Source: Ensifer sp. LCM 4579 (GTDB taxonomy: Bacteria > Pseudomonadota > Alphaproteobacteria > Rhizobiales > Rhizobiaceae). Taken from it: a stretch of DNA of 44,146 nt. Where the stretch lies: NCBI RefSeq assembly GCF_001854885.1, contig NZ_MDDV01000021.1:1-44146 (forward strand). The letters run 5' to 3'. Under the pieces are notes generated by a model. That model searched no databases, was not told the DNA's origin, and worked only from the letters and a program-made list of their open reading frames with translations. This document shows positions 8,527 through 17,678 of this stretch, piece by piece; the stretch's first letter is position 1; each line of letters begins with the position of its first letter. The position numbers were made by a program, and so were the translations under genes.

Positions 8527-10794
8527 CTATACCGGTATGCCGTTTGCAGCGGCGAAATCGATGAGGATCTGGCGAACCGACGTCTCAGATTTCACGTCGT
8601 CCAGTTGAGCATCGAGGACTTCGCCCAGCTTTTCCGCATCGAGCGCGAGCAGCATCGCCTTCACCGGACCCACGGCCGTCGGCGACATCGACACCGAGCG
8701 GAAACCGAGGCCGAGCAGTGCCATCGCCGAGAGCGGTTTGCTCGCCATCTCGCCGCAGAGCGTCACCGGCGTTTCGTTGCGCTCGCCCGCGCGCACGATT
8801 TCGCGAAGGATCCGCAGGAACGGCCGGCCGAGCGTATCGAAGCGATCGGAAACCCGGGCATTGCCGCGATCCACCGCCATCGCGAACTGGAAGAGATCGT
8901 TGGATCCGACCGAGACGAAATCCACTTCGGCCATCAGCTCGTCAAGTTGCCACAGCAGCGCCGGCACCTCCAGCATCGCCCCGAACTGCAGCTTGCGCGG
9001 CAATTGTTCTCCGAGCTTCGACTGCCTTTCGATCTCCTTCTGCAGAAGCAGGCGCGCCGTCTTGAGCTCGGCAACCTCCGTCACCATCGGCAGCATCAGC
9101 TTGAGTTCGCTGCCGGCGGCGGCCCGCAGCATCGCCCGGAACTGAGTGCGCAGCAGCCCCGGCCGATCGAGCGAAAGCCGGATGGCACGCCAGCCGAGCG
9201 CCGGATTCTCCTCTTCTGCTGCGCGGAAATAGGGAACCACCTTGTCACCGCCGATGTCGAGCGTGCGGAAGGTCACCGGTTTGCCACCCGTCTGCTTCAA
9301 AACATTGCAGTAGAAGGCCTCCTGCTCCTCCGCCCTCGGCATGGTGGAAGCAATCATGAACTGGAGTTCGGTCCGGAAAAGGCCGATCCCTTCGGCGCCA
9401 GCCTCGTTCAGATGTGGCAGATCGACGAGCAGACCGGCATTCATCATGAGGGTGATGCGCTTGCCGTCCCTCGTCAGCGGTTCGACGTCCTTGAGCGCCC
9501 TGAACTGCGCCTGACGGCGGGCACGGAAGCGCACCTTCTCCTCGTAGGAGCGCTGCAGATCGGCGACCGGGCGCAAATGGACCTTGGCATCGTCACCGTC
9601 GACGATGATCGCGTCGCGGTTTTCGGCAAGCGCCACGGCGCCTGCCGCCTGACCGACGACCGGGATGCCCATGGCGCGCGCGACAATCACGACGTGGCTT
9701 GTGACCGCGCCTTCCTCCAGCACCAGCCCGCGCACGTTTTCCCGCGGGTAGTCGAGCAGTTCGGCGGCGCCCATGGCACGCGCGACGATGATCGCATCAT
9801 TCGGGAAGTCCGCCGCCGAGAGCTTGGCGCCATAGCCCGACAGCTGGCGCAGGAGCCGGTTGGCGAGATCGTCGAAGTCGTGCATCCGCTCGCGCAGGTA
9901 GGGATCCGTCAGGCGTATCATCCGTGCCTTGGTCTCGCTCTGCACCCGCTCGACAGCAGCTTCCGCCGTCAGGCCGTTGCGGATTGCTTCCTCGAGCTTC
10001 CGCACCCAGCCGCGATCATGCGCGAACATGCGATAGGTCTCTAGCACGGCCCGGTGCTCGCCTTCCATCGACACATCGCGCCGGGACAGCATGTCGTCTA
10101 TCGATATCCGCAGCGAGCCGAGCGCTTCCGCCAGGCGCTGCAGCTCGCGGTCCGTGTCCTCGTTGAGCAGATTGGTAACGACGATGCGTGGTTCGTGCAG
10201 AACGACATAGCCGAGGCCGATACCCTCGCCATAGCTGTTGCCTTCAATCGCGACGGGGCGCGAAAGATCGAGCTCCAGTCCGGGCTTGGTGATTTTCTTG
10301 AGCTCGCCGGTCGCGACCATCTCGGCCAGCACCATTGCGGTGGTCTCGAGCGCCTCGACCTCGTCCTCGCGATAGTTGCGCTGCGCCTTGTTCTGCACGA
10401 CGAGGACGCCGAGCGCGCGCCCGGTGCGCAGGATCGGCACACCGAGGAAGGAATGATAGATCTCCTCGCCCGTCTCCGGCAGATATGTGAAGGCGGGATG
10501 CGATTGCGCATCAGAAAGATTGAGCGGGCGCGCCGAGGCGGCGATCGTGCCGACGAGGCCCTGGCCCATCTTCAATTGCGCCAGGTGCACGGCAGTCTTG
10601 TTCAGGCCCTCGGTCGCGTAAAGCTCGAGCACGCCGTCGGAGCGCAGCACATAGACGGAGCACACTTCCGCGACCATGTTCTGCGCTATCTGGCGCACGA
10701 TCCGATCCAGGCGCTCCTGCGGCTCGAGCGGCTCCGCCATGAGTTCGCGCAACCGCTTGAGGAGAACGCGCGGACCCGCGGAAAGGTCTCTCAT
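8527..10794 (-). CDS. ptsP: Phosphoenolpyruvate-protein phosphotransferase, nitrogen PTS enzyme I
   Basis: EI-Ntr, 755 residues from the chosen ATG. It passes phosphate from PEP to NPr, a regulatory phosphorelay that links nitrogen status to potassium uptake, storage polymers and stress in proteobacteria. An N-terminal GAF domain (about 15-165) distinguishes it from the sugar-PTS EI; in studied cases it senses glutamine and 2-oxoglutarate. The phosphohistidine domain has TSHVVIVARAMGIP with His367. The C-terminal PEP-binding barrel contains LFRTELQFM and the GSNDLFQF signature near the end. The frame is open 20 codons upstream, but MRDLSAGPR is the usual N-terminus. It lies downstream of lysC with a 93-base gap. 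Confidence 0.96.
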   Translation of the reverse strand: MRDLSAGPRVLLKRLRELMAEPLEPQERLDRIVRQIAQNMVAEVCSVYVLRSDGVLELYATEGLNKTAVHLAQLKMGQGLVGTIAASARPLNLSDAQSHPAFTYLPETGEEIYHSFLGVPILRTGRALGVLVVQNKAQRNYREDEVEALETTAMVLAEMVATGELKKITKPGLELDLSRPVAIEGNSYGEGIGLGYVVLHEPRIVVTNLLNEDTDRELQRLAEALGSLRISIDDMLSRRDVSMEGEHRAVLETYRMFAHDRGWVRKLEEAIRNGLTAEAAVERVQSETKARMIRLTDPYLRERMHDFDDLANRLLRQLSGYGAKLSAADFPNDAIIVARAMGAAELLDYPRENVRGLVLEEGAVTSHVVIVARAMGIPVVGQAAGAVALAENRDAIIVDGDDAKVHLRPVADLQRSYEEKVRFRARRQAQFRALKDVEPLTRDGKRITLMMNAGLLVDLPHLNEAGAEGIGLFRTELQFMIASTMPRAEEQEAFYCNVLKQTGGKPVTFRTLDIGGDKVVPYFRAAEEENPALGWRAIRLSLDRPGLLRTQFRAMLRAAAGSELKLMLPMVTEVAELKTARLLLQKEIERQSKLGEQLPRKLQFGAMLEVPALLWQLDELMAEVDFVSVGSNDLFQFAMAVDRGNARVSDRFDTLGRPFLRILREIVRAGERNETPVTLCGEMASKPLSAMALLGLGFRSVSMSPTAVGPVKAMLLALDAEKLGEVLDAQLDDVKSETSVRQILIDFAAANGIPV

Positions 10795-10887
10795 CGCGTG
10801 GGGTCTCCCGACAAAAACAGACGTCAGCACAGGACGGGCTGCCGCGGCCGTCAAGGGGCCGCGAATCCCAGATCGTATGCCTGCTGC

Positions 10888-12162
10888 TTAACTCTTATCC
10901 AGACCGTAAGCGGAATGCAAAGTGCGAACCGCCAATTCCGCATAAGGCCCATCGATCAGAATGGAAATCTTGATTTCCGAGGTGGTGATAGCCTTTATGT
11001 TGATGCCCTTGTCGGCAAGCGCCCGGAAGGCCGAGGCGGCAACGCCCGCATGGCTGCGCATTCCGATGCCGATGACGGAGACCTTGACGAGACCGGATTC
11101 AGACTGAACCACGTCGTAGCCGATCTTCTCCTTGTTTTCGGAAAGCACCTTCAGCGCCTTGTTGACGTCGCCGGATGGCACCGTGAAGGTCATGTCCGTC
11201 TTGGAGCCGTCTTCCGAAATGTTCTGGACGATCATGTCGACATTGATGTGGGCTTCCGCGAGCGGCCCGAAAATCGCGGCGGAGACACCCGGCCGGTCGG
11301 CCAGGCGGCGCAGCGATATCTGGGCTTCATCCTTGGCATAGGCAATGCCGGTTACGACTTCCTGTTCCACGATCTCTTCCTCATCACAAATCAGCGTTCC
11401 GGGCGGGTTCAGAAGGTCACCCATGCCCGGCGCATCGGGATCCTCGAAGGACGAGCGCACGAAGGTGCGTACCTTGTGCACCATGGCGAGCTCGACCGAG
11501 CGCACCTGCAGCACCTTGGCGCCCAGAGACGCCATTTCCAGCATTTCCTCGAAGGCGATCTTCTTCAGCCGCCGGGCTTTCGGTTCGATGCGCGGGTCGG
11601 TCGTATAGACGCCGTCGACATCGGTATAGATATCGCAGCGGTCGGCCTTGACCGCGGCCGCGATCGCGACTGCCGAGGTGTCGGAGCCGCCTCGGCCGAG
11701 CGTGGCGACCCGGTTGTCGGGGCCGATCCCCTGGAAACCGGCAACGACCGCCACCTGCCCCTCGCCCATGCGGCGGATGATATCGGAGCCGTCTATGTCA
11801 AGGATGCGGGCGGCACCATGGGCGTTGTCGGTGCGGATCGGGATCTGCCAGCCCTGCCATGACCGGGCATTGATGCCCATGGACTGGAGAGCGATGGCGA
11901 GCAGACCGGAGGTCACCTGCTCACCGGAGGCGACGACCGCATCATATTCGCGCGCATCGAAAAAGGGGGCGTTGGCGCACGCGACCTTCGGCATGTTGTC
12001 GACCCAGCCGACGAGTTCGTTGGTCTTGCCGGACATGGCAGACACGACGACCGCCACCTCGTGGCCGGCATCGACTTCGCGTTTAACGTGGCGGGCGACG
12101 TTGTGGATGCGGTCCAAATCTGCGACGGAAGTTCCGCCGAATTTCATCACGATGCGTGCCAT
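10888..12162 (-). CDS. lysC: Aspartate kinase
   Basis: A 424-residue aspartokinase that makes 4-phospho-aspartate, the first step to lysine, threonine and methionine. It has an N-terminal amino-acid kinase domain beginning IVMKFGGTSVAD with the nucleotide and aspartate sites, and ATLGRGGSDTSAVAIA at about 170. Two C-terminal ACT domains (about 265-424) bind feedback amino acids. The ATG at 12162 is chosen because MARIVMKFGGTSV is the family N-terminus; the 38 codons of open frame before it are not conserved in type. It leads the minus-strand series lysC-ptsP-prfA-prmC. Confidence 0.97.
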   Translation of the reverse strand: MARIVMKFGGTSVADLDRIHNVARHVKREVDAGHEVAVVVSAMSGKTNELVGWVDNMPKVACANAPFFDAREYDAVVASGEQVTSGLLAIALQSMGINARSWQGWQIPIRTDNAHGAARILDIDGSDIIRRMGEGQVAVVAGFQGIGPDNRVATLGRGGSDTSAVAIAAAVKADRCDIYTDVDGVYTTDPRIEPKARRLKKIAFEEMLEMASLGAKVLQVRSVELAMVHKVRTFVRSSFEDPDAPGMGDLLNPPGTLICDEEEIVEQEVVTGIAYAKDEAQISLRRLADRPGVSAAIFGPLAEAHINVDMIVQNISEDGSKTDMTFTVPSGDVNKALKVLSENKEKIGYDVVQSESGLVKVSVIGIGMRSHAGVAASAFRALADKGINIKAITTSEIKISILIDGPYAELAVRTLHSAYGLDKS

Positions 12163-12522
12163 TTCGCCTCTACCGTACCAACAAGTTTTCCGCGCGAGCG
12201 CGCGACAGGAATTCGCTCCGCCGGCACCTGACGATCGAAGAGCTTTGAAGAGACGTCTCAGACATCGGCCGGTCACCGCCTCGGGGAGCGGAAGTCGCGG
12301 CGTCTCTTAGCGGATCAGGGGACGGCGCGCAATGGCCGTGAAAGCCCGGAGGCAGGGCTGCGAACTCGTGGGCGGACAAGGCACCCGCCGAGGTCTTGCG
12401 TGAGCATCGCTTCGACGAGCCTGGCGCACCAAACTGATTTCATAATTGAACCACTTGCAATTTTGAACCATTGTTGACATGCTAGAAGGATCGAGAGGCG
12501 GAAACAACGGGAGGAAAGTGGA
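12163..12522. other. Divergent intergenic region lysC / DHFR-like gene
   Basis: Some 360 bases that must hold the lysC promoter on the minus strand and the promoter of the DHFR-like gene on the plus strand. Only a direct repeat at 12446-12470 is distinct. Short minus-strand frames here have no recognisable family and no ribosome binding site. Confidence 0.5.
12446..12470 (+). promoter_or_regulatory. Direct repeat TTGAACCA x2, possible operator
   Basis: TTGAACCA occurs at 12446-12453 and 12463-12470, start-to-start 17 bases, in the AT-rich stretch about 55 bases upstream of the DHFR-like start. Such spaced direct repeats upstream of a small reductase gene suit a repressor site. No regulator gene is adjacent, so this is inference. 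Confidence 0.35.
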
Positions 12523-13067
12523 ATGCGCAAGGTCATCATGTGGGACATGGTCAGCGTCGACGGCCTTTTCGAGGCCCCGGGCCACGACATCGGCTGGTTC
12601 GTTTTCGAAGACGAGCTTGCCGCCTATATCCGCGAGACGCAGCTTGAGGCCGGCGCGCTTCTCTTCGGCCGCGTTACCTATGAAATGATGGCGACCTACT
12701 GGCCATCGGCCGAGGGGAGATCGCCACCTTCATGAACAGCGTCGAGAAGTTCGTCTTTTCCAGAACCCTCCAGAGTGCCGATTGGAACAACACGACGCTG
12801 GTTTCCGGCGATGCCGTCGCCGAGGTAGAGAAACTGAAGCGGCGCGAGGGTGGCACTATCTTCGTCTACGGCAGCGCCGATTTCGCGGGGACGCTGACGG
12901 CCAAGGGCCTTGTCGACGAATACCGCCTCGGTATCAATCCGGTGCTGCCCGGCAAAGGAAAGCCCCTCTTCCAAAACATCCCCGATCAGACGAAACTGTC
13001 GCTCACCCAGGTGCGGCCGCTGAAGTCGGGCGTCGTCATCCTGCACTATCAGCCCGTCCGGAATTGA
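12523..13067 (+). pseudogene. RibD-C/DHFR-family reductase gene, broken by a one-base frameshift
   Basis: Two frames encode one protein. Bases 12523-12735 give the N-terminal part (MRKVIMWDMVSVDGLFEAPG to MMATYWPSAEG). Bases 12732-13067 give the rest (MNSVEKFVFSRTL to VVILHYQPVRN). They join into a normal RibD C-terminal-domain (dihydrofolate-reductase-like) protein of about 180 residues if one G is added to the GGGG run at 12714-12717, restoring EGEIATFMN. The start has a good GGGAGG ribosome binding site. The break creates an ATGA stop-start overlap at 12732-12735, so a split protein by coupled translation cannot be excluded. A sequencing error in a homopolymer is also possible. Members of this family reduce small heterocycles; the substrate is unknown. 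Confidence 0.8.
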
Positions 13068-13147
13068 TGAACGCCGCTACAGGACCCTTGACATCGCCCG
13101 CCGATCGTCCGACTTCACGATGAACCGGCAAGGCGAGGTAGACTGCG

Positions 13148-13894
13148 ATGAGCGAGACGGCACGCACGACGATCGATCAGAGCGAGGTAGATCGCTTTTC
13201 GGCGATGGCGGCCGAATGGTGGGATCCGACCGGCAAGTTCCGTCCCCTGCACAAGTTCAACCCGGTGCGCCTCGCCTATATTCGCGACAAGGCCTGCGAG
13301 AATTTCGACCGCGACCCAAAGAGCCCGCAGCCGCTGAAGGGCCTGCGCCTGCTCGATATCGGCTGCGGCGGCGGTCTTCTCTCCGAGCCGATGGCGCGCA
13401 TGGGAGCCGACGTGCTCGGAGCCGATGCATCGGAAAGGAATATCGGCATCGCCAGGACGCACGCGGCGGGGAGCGGCGTCGTCGTCGATTACCGCGCCGT
13501 GACGGCCGAAGCGCTCGCCGAGGCTGGCGACAGCTTCGATGTCGTCCTCAACATGGAAGTGGTCGAGCATGTCGCGGATGTCGACTTTTTCATGACGACC
13601 TGCGCCCATATGGTTCGCCCCGGCGGGCTGATGTTCATCGCCACCATCAACCGGACGCTGAAGGCCGCGGCCCTGGCCATCTTCGCCGCCGAAAATGTGC
13701 TGCGCTGGTTGCCGCGCGGCACGCATCAGTACGAAAAGCTGGTGCGTCCGGAAGAACTGGAAAAGCCGCTAGAGGCGAGCGGCATGCAGGTCACCGACCG
13801 CACCGGCGTGTTCTTCAGCCCGCTTTCCAATCAGTGGAACCTGTCGCGGGACATGGACGTCAACTACATGATCGTCGCCAAACGGCCGATTTGA
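13148..13894 (+). CDS. ubiG: Bifunctional 3-demethylubiquinone / 2-polyprenyl-6-hydroxyphenol O-methyltransferase
   Basis: UbiG, 248 residues, carries out both O-methylations of ubiquinone synthesis at the inner face of the membrane. The N-terminus [20 protein letters not shown] is diagnostic of UbiG. The SAM motif [14 protein letters not shown] is at about residue 72, followed by acidic VLGADAS and the NMEVVEHV motif (about 136-143). The length is normal. It stands alone on the plus strand and converges on the DUF1178 gene with only a 16-base gap. Confidence 0.96.
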   Translation: MSETARTTIDQSEVDRFSAMAAEWWDPTGKFRPLHKFNPVRLAYIRDKACENFDRDPKSPQPLKGLRLLDIGCGGGLLSEPMARMGADVLGADASERNIGIARTHAAGSGVVVDYRAVTAEALAEAGDSFDVVLNMEVVEHVADVDFFMTTCAHMVRPGGLMFIATINRTLKAAALAIFAAENVLRWLPRGTHQYEKLVRPEELEKPLEASGMQVTDRTGVFFSPLSNQWNLSRDMDVNYMIVAKRPI

Positions 13895-13910
13895 ACAAGT
13901 TGGACCCTCC

Positions 13911-14339
13911 TCAGTTCGTGTCGTCGGGGAGCACCGGCAGCGGCGCGATCTCGATGCCCTCCTCCAGGAGTGCGATCGCCTCTTCCTTGGACGCCTTGCC
14001 GACCAGGCCGCGCTGATCGGCTTCGCCATAATGGATCTTGCGCGCCTCTTCGGGAAAGCGCTCGCCGACGTCTTCCGCGTTCTCGCGGATCGATTTCACC
14101 ATCTCTCTAAGTTTGGTGATCGTTTCCTTTTGCGCCTGGTCCATGACCAGTGCCTGCCGCGCCTCTTTCTTGCGAGCGGTCGAAACTGAGGGCGCCATCA
14201 GCTGCTTGGTGACGGAGGCGGAGTTGCAGGTGGGACAGGTGATCAGTCGGGCTTCGGCCTGCCGCGAGTAGTCGTCGCTCGAGGAGAACCAGCCTTCGAA
14301 GGCGTGGCCGTTCTCACAGGTGAGATTGTAGTGGATCAA
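13911..14339 (-). CDS. DUF1178 family zinc-ribbon protein
   Basis: A 142-residue protein of the DUF1178 family. The N-terminus is a four-cysteine-like ribbon: Cys in NLTCENGH and CPTC near residue 36, which suggests a bound zinc. It then has a helical acidic region. The start is a TTG (minus strand) with AGGAGG nine bases ahead. It overlaps the stop of the upstream nitrilase-family gene in the form TTGA, so the two are translationally coupled. The function is unknown; linkage to the amidohydrolase and glutaredoxin genes is common in alphaproteobacteria as far as I recall. Confidence 0.88.
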   Translation of the reverse strand: MIHYNLTCENGHAFEGWFSSSDDYSRQAEARLITCPTCNSASVTKQLMAPSVSTARKKEARQALVMDQAQKETITKLREMVKSIRENAEDVGERFPEEARKIHYGEADQRGLVGKASKEEAIALLEEGIEIAPLPVLPDDTN

Positions 14340-15199
14340 GCTGCAACGCCTCCTTGTCCGGCGGGGGCCACTTCATCCAGCACGAAATCGCGGGCATTCT
14401 TGAGATTGGGGATGCGCCCTCGCACCTTATGCGCCGCGGCAACGTCGATCTCGGCGATGATGACCGCCTCGCCGCTCGGACCGGCCTCGGCCAGCACCCG
14501 CCCCCAAGGATCGATGATCATCGAATGGCCGAAGGTCTGCCGTCCATCCTCATGGTCTCCGCCCTGCGCGGCGGCGATGACGAATAGCCCGTTCTCGATG
14601 GCGCGGGCGCGCAACAGGATTTCCCAATGCGCTTCCCCCGTCTGGCGCGTGAAAGCTGCAGGCACCGACATGATCTCTGCTCCGGCAACCGCCTGGCAGC
14701 GGAAGAGCTCCGGAAAGCGGACATCGTAGCAGATGGCAAACCCGAGCTTCCCGAAGGGAAGATCGGCGATGCGGGCCGTGGAACCAGGCCGGTAGGCGGC
14801 ACTTTCGCGCCAGCTCTCGCCATTCTCCAGATCCACGTCGAACATGTGGATCTTGTCGTAGTCGCAGATCTTCTTTCCATCGGGTCCGAAGAGAAAACCG
14901 CGATTGGCGATCTTGCCGTCCTCAAGGCCGATCGGCGTTGAGCCGACATGGAGATAAATCCCGAGGTCTCCGGCAAGCCGCGCCGCCTCTCGCACGATCA
15001 GATCGCCAGTCTCGTCCTTCAGCACCGAGCGAAGCCCCGCCCGGTCGCGCTGAATGGCGCCGGTCATCTCGGGGGTTTGTATGTAAGTCGCACCTTGCAA
15101 CGCCGCCTCGCGCACGAGACGCGCCATCGTCTCCGCATTGCTTGCGGGATCGATGCCGGAACACATCTGGATGGCGGCAGCCCTGAACGTCATACTCAT
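14336..15199 (-). CDS. Carbon-nitrogen hydrolase, Nit2-like amidase
   Basis: A 287-residue member of the nitrilase superfamily with all three catalytic residues visible: Glu44 in QTPEMTGAI, Lys116 in CDYDKIHMFD and Cys157 in FAICYDVRFPEL. The sequence is closest in style to Nit1/Nit2 amidases, which hydrolyse deaminated glutathione or omega-amides as metabolite repair. The adjacent grxC makes a thiol-metabolism role plausible but unproven. It is cytoplasmic with no signal peptide. Confidence 0.92.
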   Translation of the reverse strand: MSMTFRAAAIQMCSGIDPASNAETMARLVREAALQGATYIQTPEMTGAIQRDRAGLRSVLKDETGDLIVREAARLAGDLGIYLHVGSTPIGLEDGKIANRGFLFGPDGKKICDYDKIHMFDVDLENGESWRESAAYRPGSTARIADLPFGKLGFAICYDVRFPELFRCQAVAGAEIMSVPAAFTRQTGEAHWEILLRARAIENGLFVIAAAQGGDHEDGRQTFGHSMIIDPWGRVLAEAGPSGEAVIIAEIDVAAAHKVRGRIPNLKNARDFVLDEVAPAGQGGVAA

Positions 15200-15342
15200 T
15201 CTCCGGAATATGCCGGATCGCGTTGAGCCGAACCGGACGATCTCTCCAACTCTTTCCTACCGTGCGAAGCCGGCGCGCAAAGTTATGTATAGCCGCCGCG
15301 CGGAATTACGGGCAATCGCGCCGGAGACCTTTGCGTCCTCTA

Positions 15343-15600
15343 TCAAGCGGCAAGCATCGCGTCGAGCTTGCCTACACGATCAAGCGCGTGCAGATCGTCG
15401 CAACCGCCGACATGAATGTCATTGATGAAGATTTGCGGGAAGGTCCTGCCGCCGTTGGACTTCTCGACCATCGTCTGACGCAGACTCGGATCGTAGGTGG
15501 CGTCGTACTCCACGAAGGAAACTCCCTTCGTCTCCAGGAGCTTCTTCGCCCTGGAGCAATAACCGCAGAACTGACGCGTATAGATGACGACCGAAGGCAT
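15343..15600 (-). CDS. grxC: Glutaredoxin 3
   Basis: An 85-residue dithiol glutaredoxin that reduces disulfides with glutathione. The active site CGYC (Cys12-Cys15) follows VIYTRQF, and the GSH-binding TFPQIFIND (cis-Pro) and GGCDDL motifs are present. The frame is open 47 codons upstream, into a repeat fragment at 15691-15730, but MPSVVIYTRQFCGYC is the family start. It lies in the minus-strand order comF, grxC, nit, DUF1178. Confidence 0.95.
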   Translation of the reverse strand: MPSVVIYTRQFCGYCSRAKKLLETKGVSFVEYDATYDPSLRQTMVEKSNGGRTFPQIFINDIHVGGCDDLHALDRVGKLDAMLAA

Positions 15601-15690
15601 AGTCTCAAACCGCTCCTTCACCAGCCCGATACCGGACATCTGCCATGCCCGTTTCCGCTGACCGGTCCCGGCGCAGCATGGAAACACGCA

Positions 15691-15730
15691 AGAATTCAAA
15701 GCTCTACAGCCTCCCCTAGGGATGCGCTGC
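15691..15730. repeat. Fragment of the palindromic mosaic repeat
   Basis: AGAATTCAAAGCTCTACAGC...GATGCGCTGC matches part of the right arm (AATTCAAAGTGCTACAGC) of the copies at 17809 and 38001. It is degenerate and sits between comF and grxC. Confidence 0.45.
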
Positions 15731-15737
15731 ACTTCAG

Positions 15738-16514
15738 TCATATAGGTCCGGACAAGGCTCTTGCAAAGGTCAAGACCGTGACGTCCCGAACCCCGGCGCG
15801 TTTCAGGGCGCGCGTGGCGGCCGAAACGGTCGCACCCGTCGTATAGACGTCGTCGACGAGCACTATGCTCTTTCCGGCGAGAACCGGTCTCACGCCTTCC
15901 GGAACGGTGAAGGCGCCACGGACATTATCCTCGCGCGCGCTCAGCCCGAGCCCGACCTGACGGCTGGTGCGCTTAATTCGGCGAAGCGCGTCAGGCCGGT
16001 AGGGCCTTTTCGCACGCGCCGCAATGACCCGTGCCAGTTCGGCCGCCTGATTGAATTTCCGCCTCCACAGACGAAAGGCATGCAGCGGGACCGGCACGAT
16101 CATGTCGGCGGCCGTAACGGCACCATCGCTGGCGCGGATCATCCATTCCGCCATCATCGGCGCCAGATCGGTGCGGTCGCGGTATTTCAGGCCGTGCACC
16201 AGATCACGTGCGGTGCCCTGGTGAAGCGCCACGGAGCGCAGCCTGTCGAAGACAGGAGGGTCGGCAATCGCCTCCGGCGAGACAGCGCCCTCGCCAGGAT
16301 CGAAGGCAAAGGGCAAGCCGAGCACTTCGCAATAGGGCCGCTCAATCAACGGCAACCCCGCCCAGCACGTAGGACAGACGGCATGTGCGTCACCCGTCAG
16401 CCGCCCGCAGCCGCGGCAGACGGGTGGAAACACCAGGTTGATTGCACCGGTCCTGAGCCGCGCGAATAGCGACGCACCGTGCGCGGTCCAGTTTCTCCAA
16501 ACATGCCGTTCCAT
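15738..16514 (-). CDS. ComF family protein (phosphoribosyltransferase fold)
   Basis: A 258-residue ComF-like protein. In naturally competent bacteria ComF helps bring in single-stranded DNA; elsewhere its role is unclear. It starts with a zinc-finger-like region of CxxC pairs (CRGCG and CPTCW, about residues 33-55). It ends in a type I phosphoribosyltransferase domain with the PRPP motif VLVDDVYTTGAT near 220. The ATG at 16514 (MERHVW) is preferred to an upstream frame extension that would run into the divergent methyltransferase gene. Confidence 0.9.
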   Translation of the reverse strand: MERHVWRNWTAHGASLFARLRTGAINLVFPPVCRGCGRLTGDAHAVCPTCWAGLPLIERPYCEVLGLPFAFDPGEGAVSPEAIADPPVFDRLRSVALHQGTARDLVHGLKYRDRTDLAPMMAEWMIRASDGAVTAADMIVPVPLHAFRLWRRKFNQAAELARVIAARAKRPYRPDALRRIKRTSRQVGLGLSAREDNVRGAFTVPEGVRPVLAGKSIVLVDDVYTTGATVSAATRALKRAGVRDVTVLTFARALSGPI

Positions 16515-16572
16515 CCGGTTGACTTTATCTCCGCCAGGGTTTCTCTCACATCCGTGATCTCGGGAGAGTATC

Positions 16573-17469
16573 GTGGAAATCATCTTTGACCAGAGCCTCG
16601 TCGAGGCGCACCGCCGACGCGCGCTTCACCACGGCGATCCGAAGGCAAGCTTTCTTCTCGACATCGTGGCGCAGGAACTCGCCGACCGGGTCGGCGTCGT
16701 GGAGCGGCACTTCGACAAGGCAATGGAATTGCACGGCTATACAGGCACTGCCGCCCGTCTTCTTGCAGAGAGCGGCAAGGTCGGCGAAATCGAGCGCGTG
16801 GAAACCGACCAGGGCTTCCGTTCGAATGACCGGCCCGTAACGGTCGCTTCACTTGAACGCATCCCCGCCGAACCGGGTTCCCTCAACCTCCTGGTCTCGC
16901 CGCTGTCCCTGCATCTGACCAACGACACGCCCGGGGCGTTCATACAGGCGCGCCGGGCGCTGAAGCCCGACGGCCTCTTTCTGGCGGCGATCCCCGGCAG
17001 CGGCACGTTGCAGGAGCTGCGCGAGGCGTTACTTGCCGCCGAAGCAGAAATGACCGGCGGAGCAAGCCCGAGGGTCATTCCCTTTGCTGACGTGCGCGAA
17101 ATTGGCGCGCTGCTGCAACGGGCCGGCTTTGCGCTGCCCGTGGCAGACGCCGAAACCTACACGGTCCGCTACGATTCGCTCTTCGGTCTCCTCAGGGATC
17201 TGAGAGCCATGGGCATGACCAATCCGCTGGCCGCTCGCAGCCGAACGCCCGTGCCGAGGCGCTTCTTTCTGAGAGCGGCGGAAATCTACGCGGAACGCTT
17301 TTCCGACCCGGACGGGCGAGTTCGTGCGACCTTCTCAATTATTTACGTCTCGGGCTGGGCGCCGCATGCAAGCCAGCAGAAGCCGCTGAAGCCGGGCTCG
17401 GCAAAGCACAGGCTGTCGGAAGCGCTGGGAGTGGAAGAACATTCGCTGAAGAATTCGGGCGAGTCCTGA
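16573..17469 (+). CDS. SAM-dependent methyltransferase domain protein (NDUFAF5/BioC-like)
   Basis: A 298-residue class I methyltransferase-like protein. The N-terminus IFDQSLVEAHRRRAL and the order of motifs match the group that includes mitochondrial NDUFAF5, a complex I assembly hydroxylase/methyltransferase. The usual glycine-rich SAM loop is weak here (ARLLAESGKVGEIERVETD), while post-motif LFLAAIPGSGTLQELREAL is well preserved. It starts with GTG behind GGGAGAG, 58 bases from the divergent comF. The exact substrate is unknown. Confidence 0.85.
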   Translation: MEIIFDQSLVEAHRRRALHHGDPKASFLLDIVAQELADRVGVVERHFDKAMELHGYTGTAARLLAESGKVGEIERVETDQGFRSNDRPVTVASLERIPAEPGSLNLLVSPLSLHLTNDTPGAFIQARRALKPDGLFLAAIPGSGTLQELREALLAAEAEMTGGASPRVIPFADVREIGALLQRAGFALPVADAETYTVRYDSLFGLLRDLRAMGMTNPLAARSRTPVPRRFFLRAAEIYAERFSDPDGRVRATFSIIYVSGWAPHASQQKPLKPGSAKHRLSEALGVEEHSLKNSGES

Positions 17470-17477
17470 TCCGGGCT

Positions 17478-17645
17478 TCAGGCGTTTTCGATCGTTTCCG
17501 CTATGTATTCCAGCACGTTCTGCAGACTATCCGAAAAGCCCCTGAGACCGACGAGGAGACCGACCGAAATCAATGCCACGATGAGCCCGTATTCTACCGC
17601 AGTGGCTCCGTCACGGTTGTGAACGAGAAATATGAACTTGCGCAT
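17478..17645 (-). CDS. Flp family type IVb pilin
   Basis: A 55-residue prepilin on the minus strand: MRKFIFLVHNRDG, then ATAVEYGLIVALISVGLLVG, then a short tail ending TIENA. The break between Gly13 and Ala14 with Glu at +5 and Tyr at +6 is the prepilin-peptidase (TadV/CpaA) site. The following 20 hydrophobic residues are the pilin helix. The ribosome binding site GGAGG stands just ahead of the ATG. No tad/cpa assembly genes are in the window, so it would rely on a locus elsewhere. It converges on the methyltransferase gene with a nine-base gap. Confidence 0.9.
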   Translation of the reverse strand: MRKFIFLVHNRDGATAVEYGLIVALISVGLLVGLRGFSDSLQNVLEYIAETIENA

Positions 17646-17678
17646 GCATCCTCCAACGATCCTTGCGGCTTCGCCATA

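Noticed and set aside
8605..10044. 479-codon plus-strand open frame, continued at 10054-11862
   Set aside because: Antisense to ptsP and lysC, His/Arg-rich, without a ribosome binding site or known domain.
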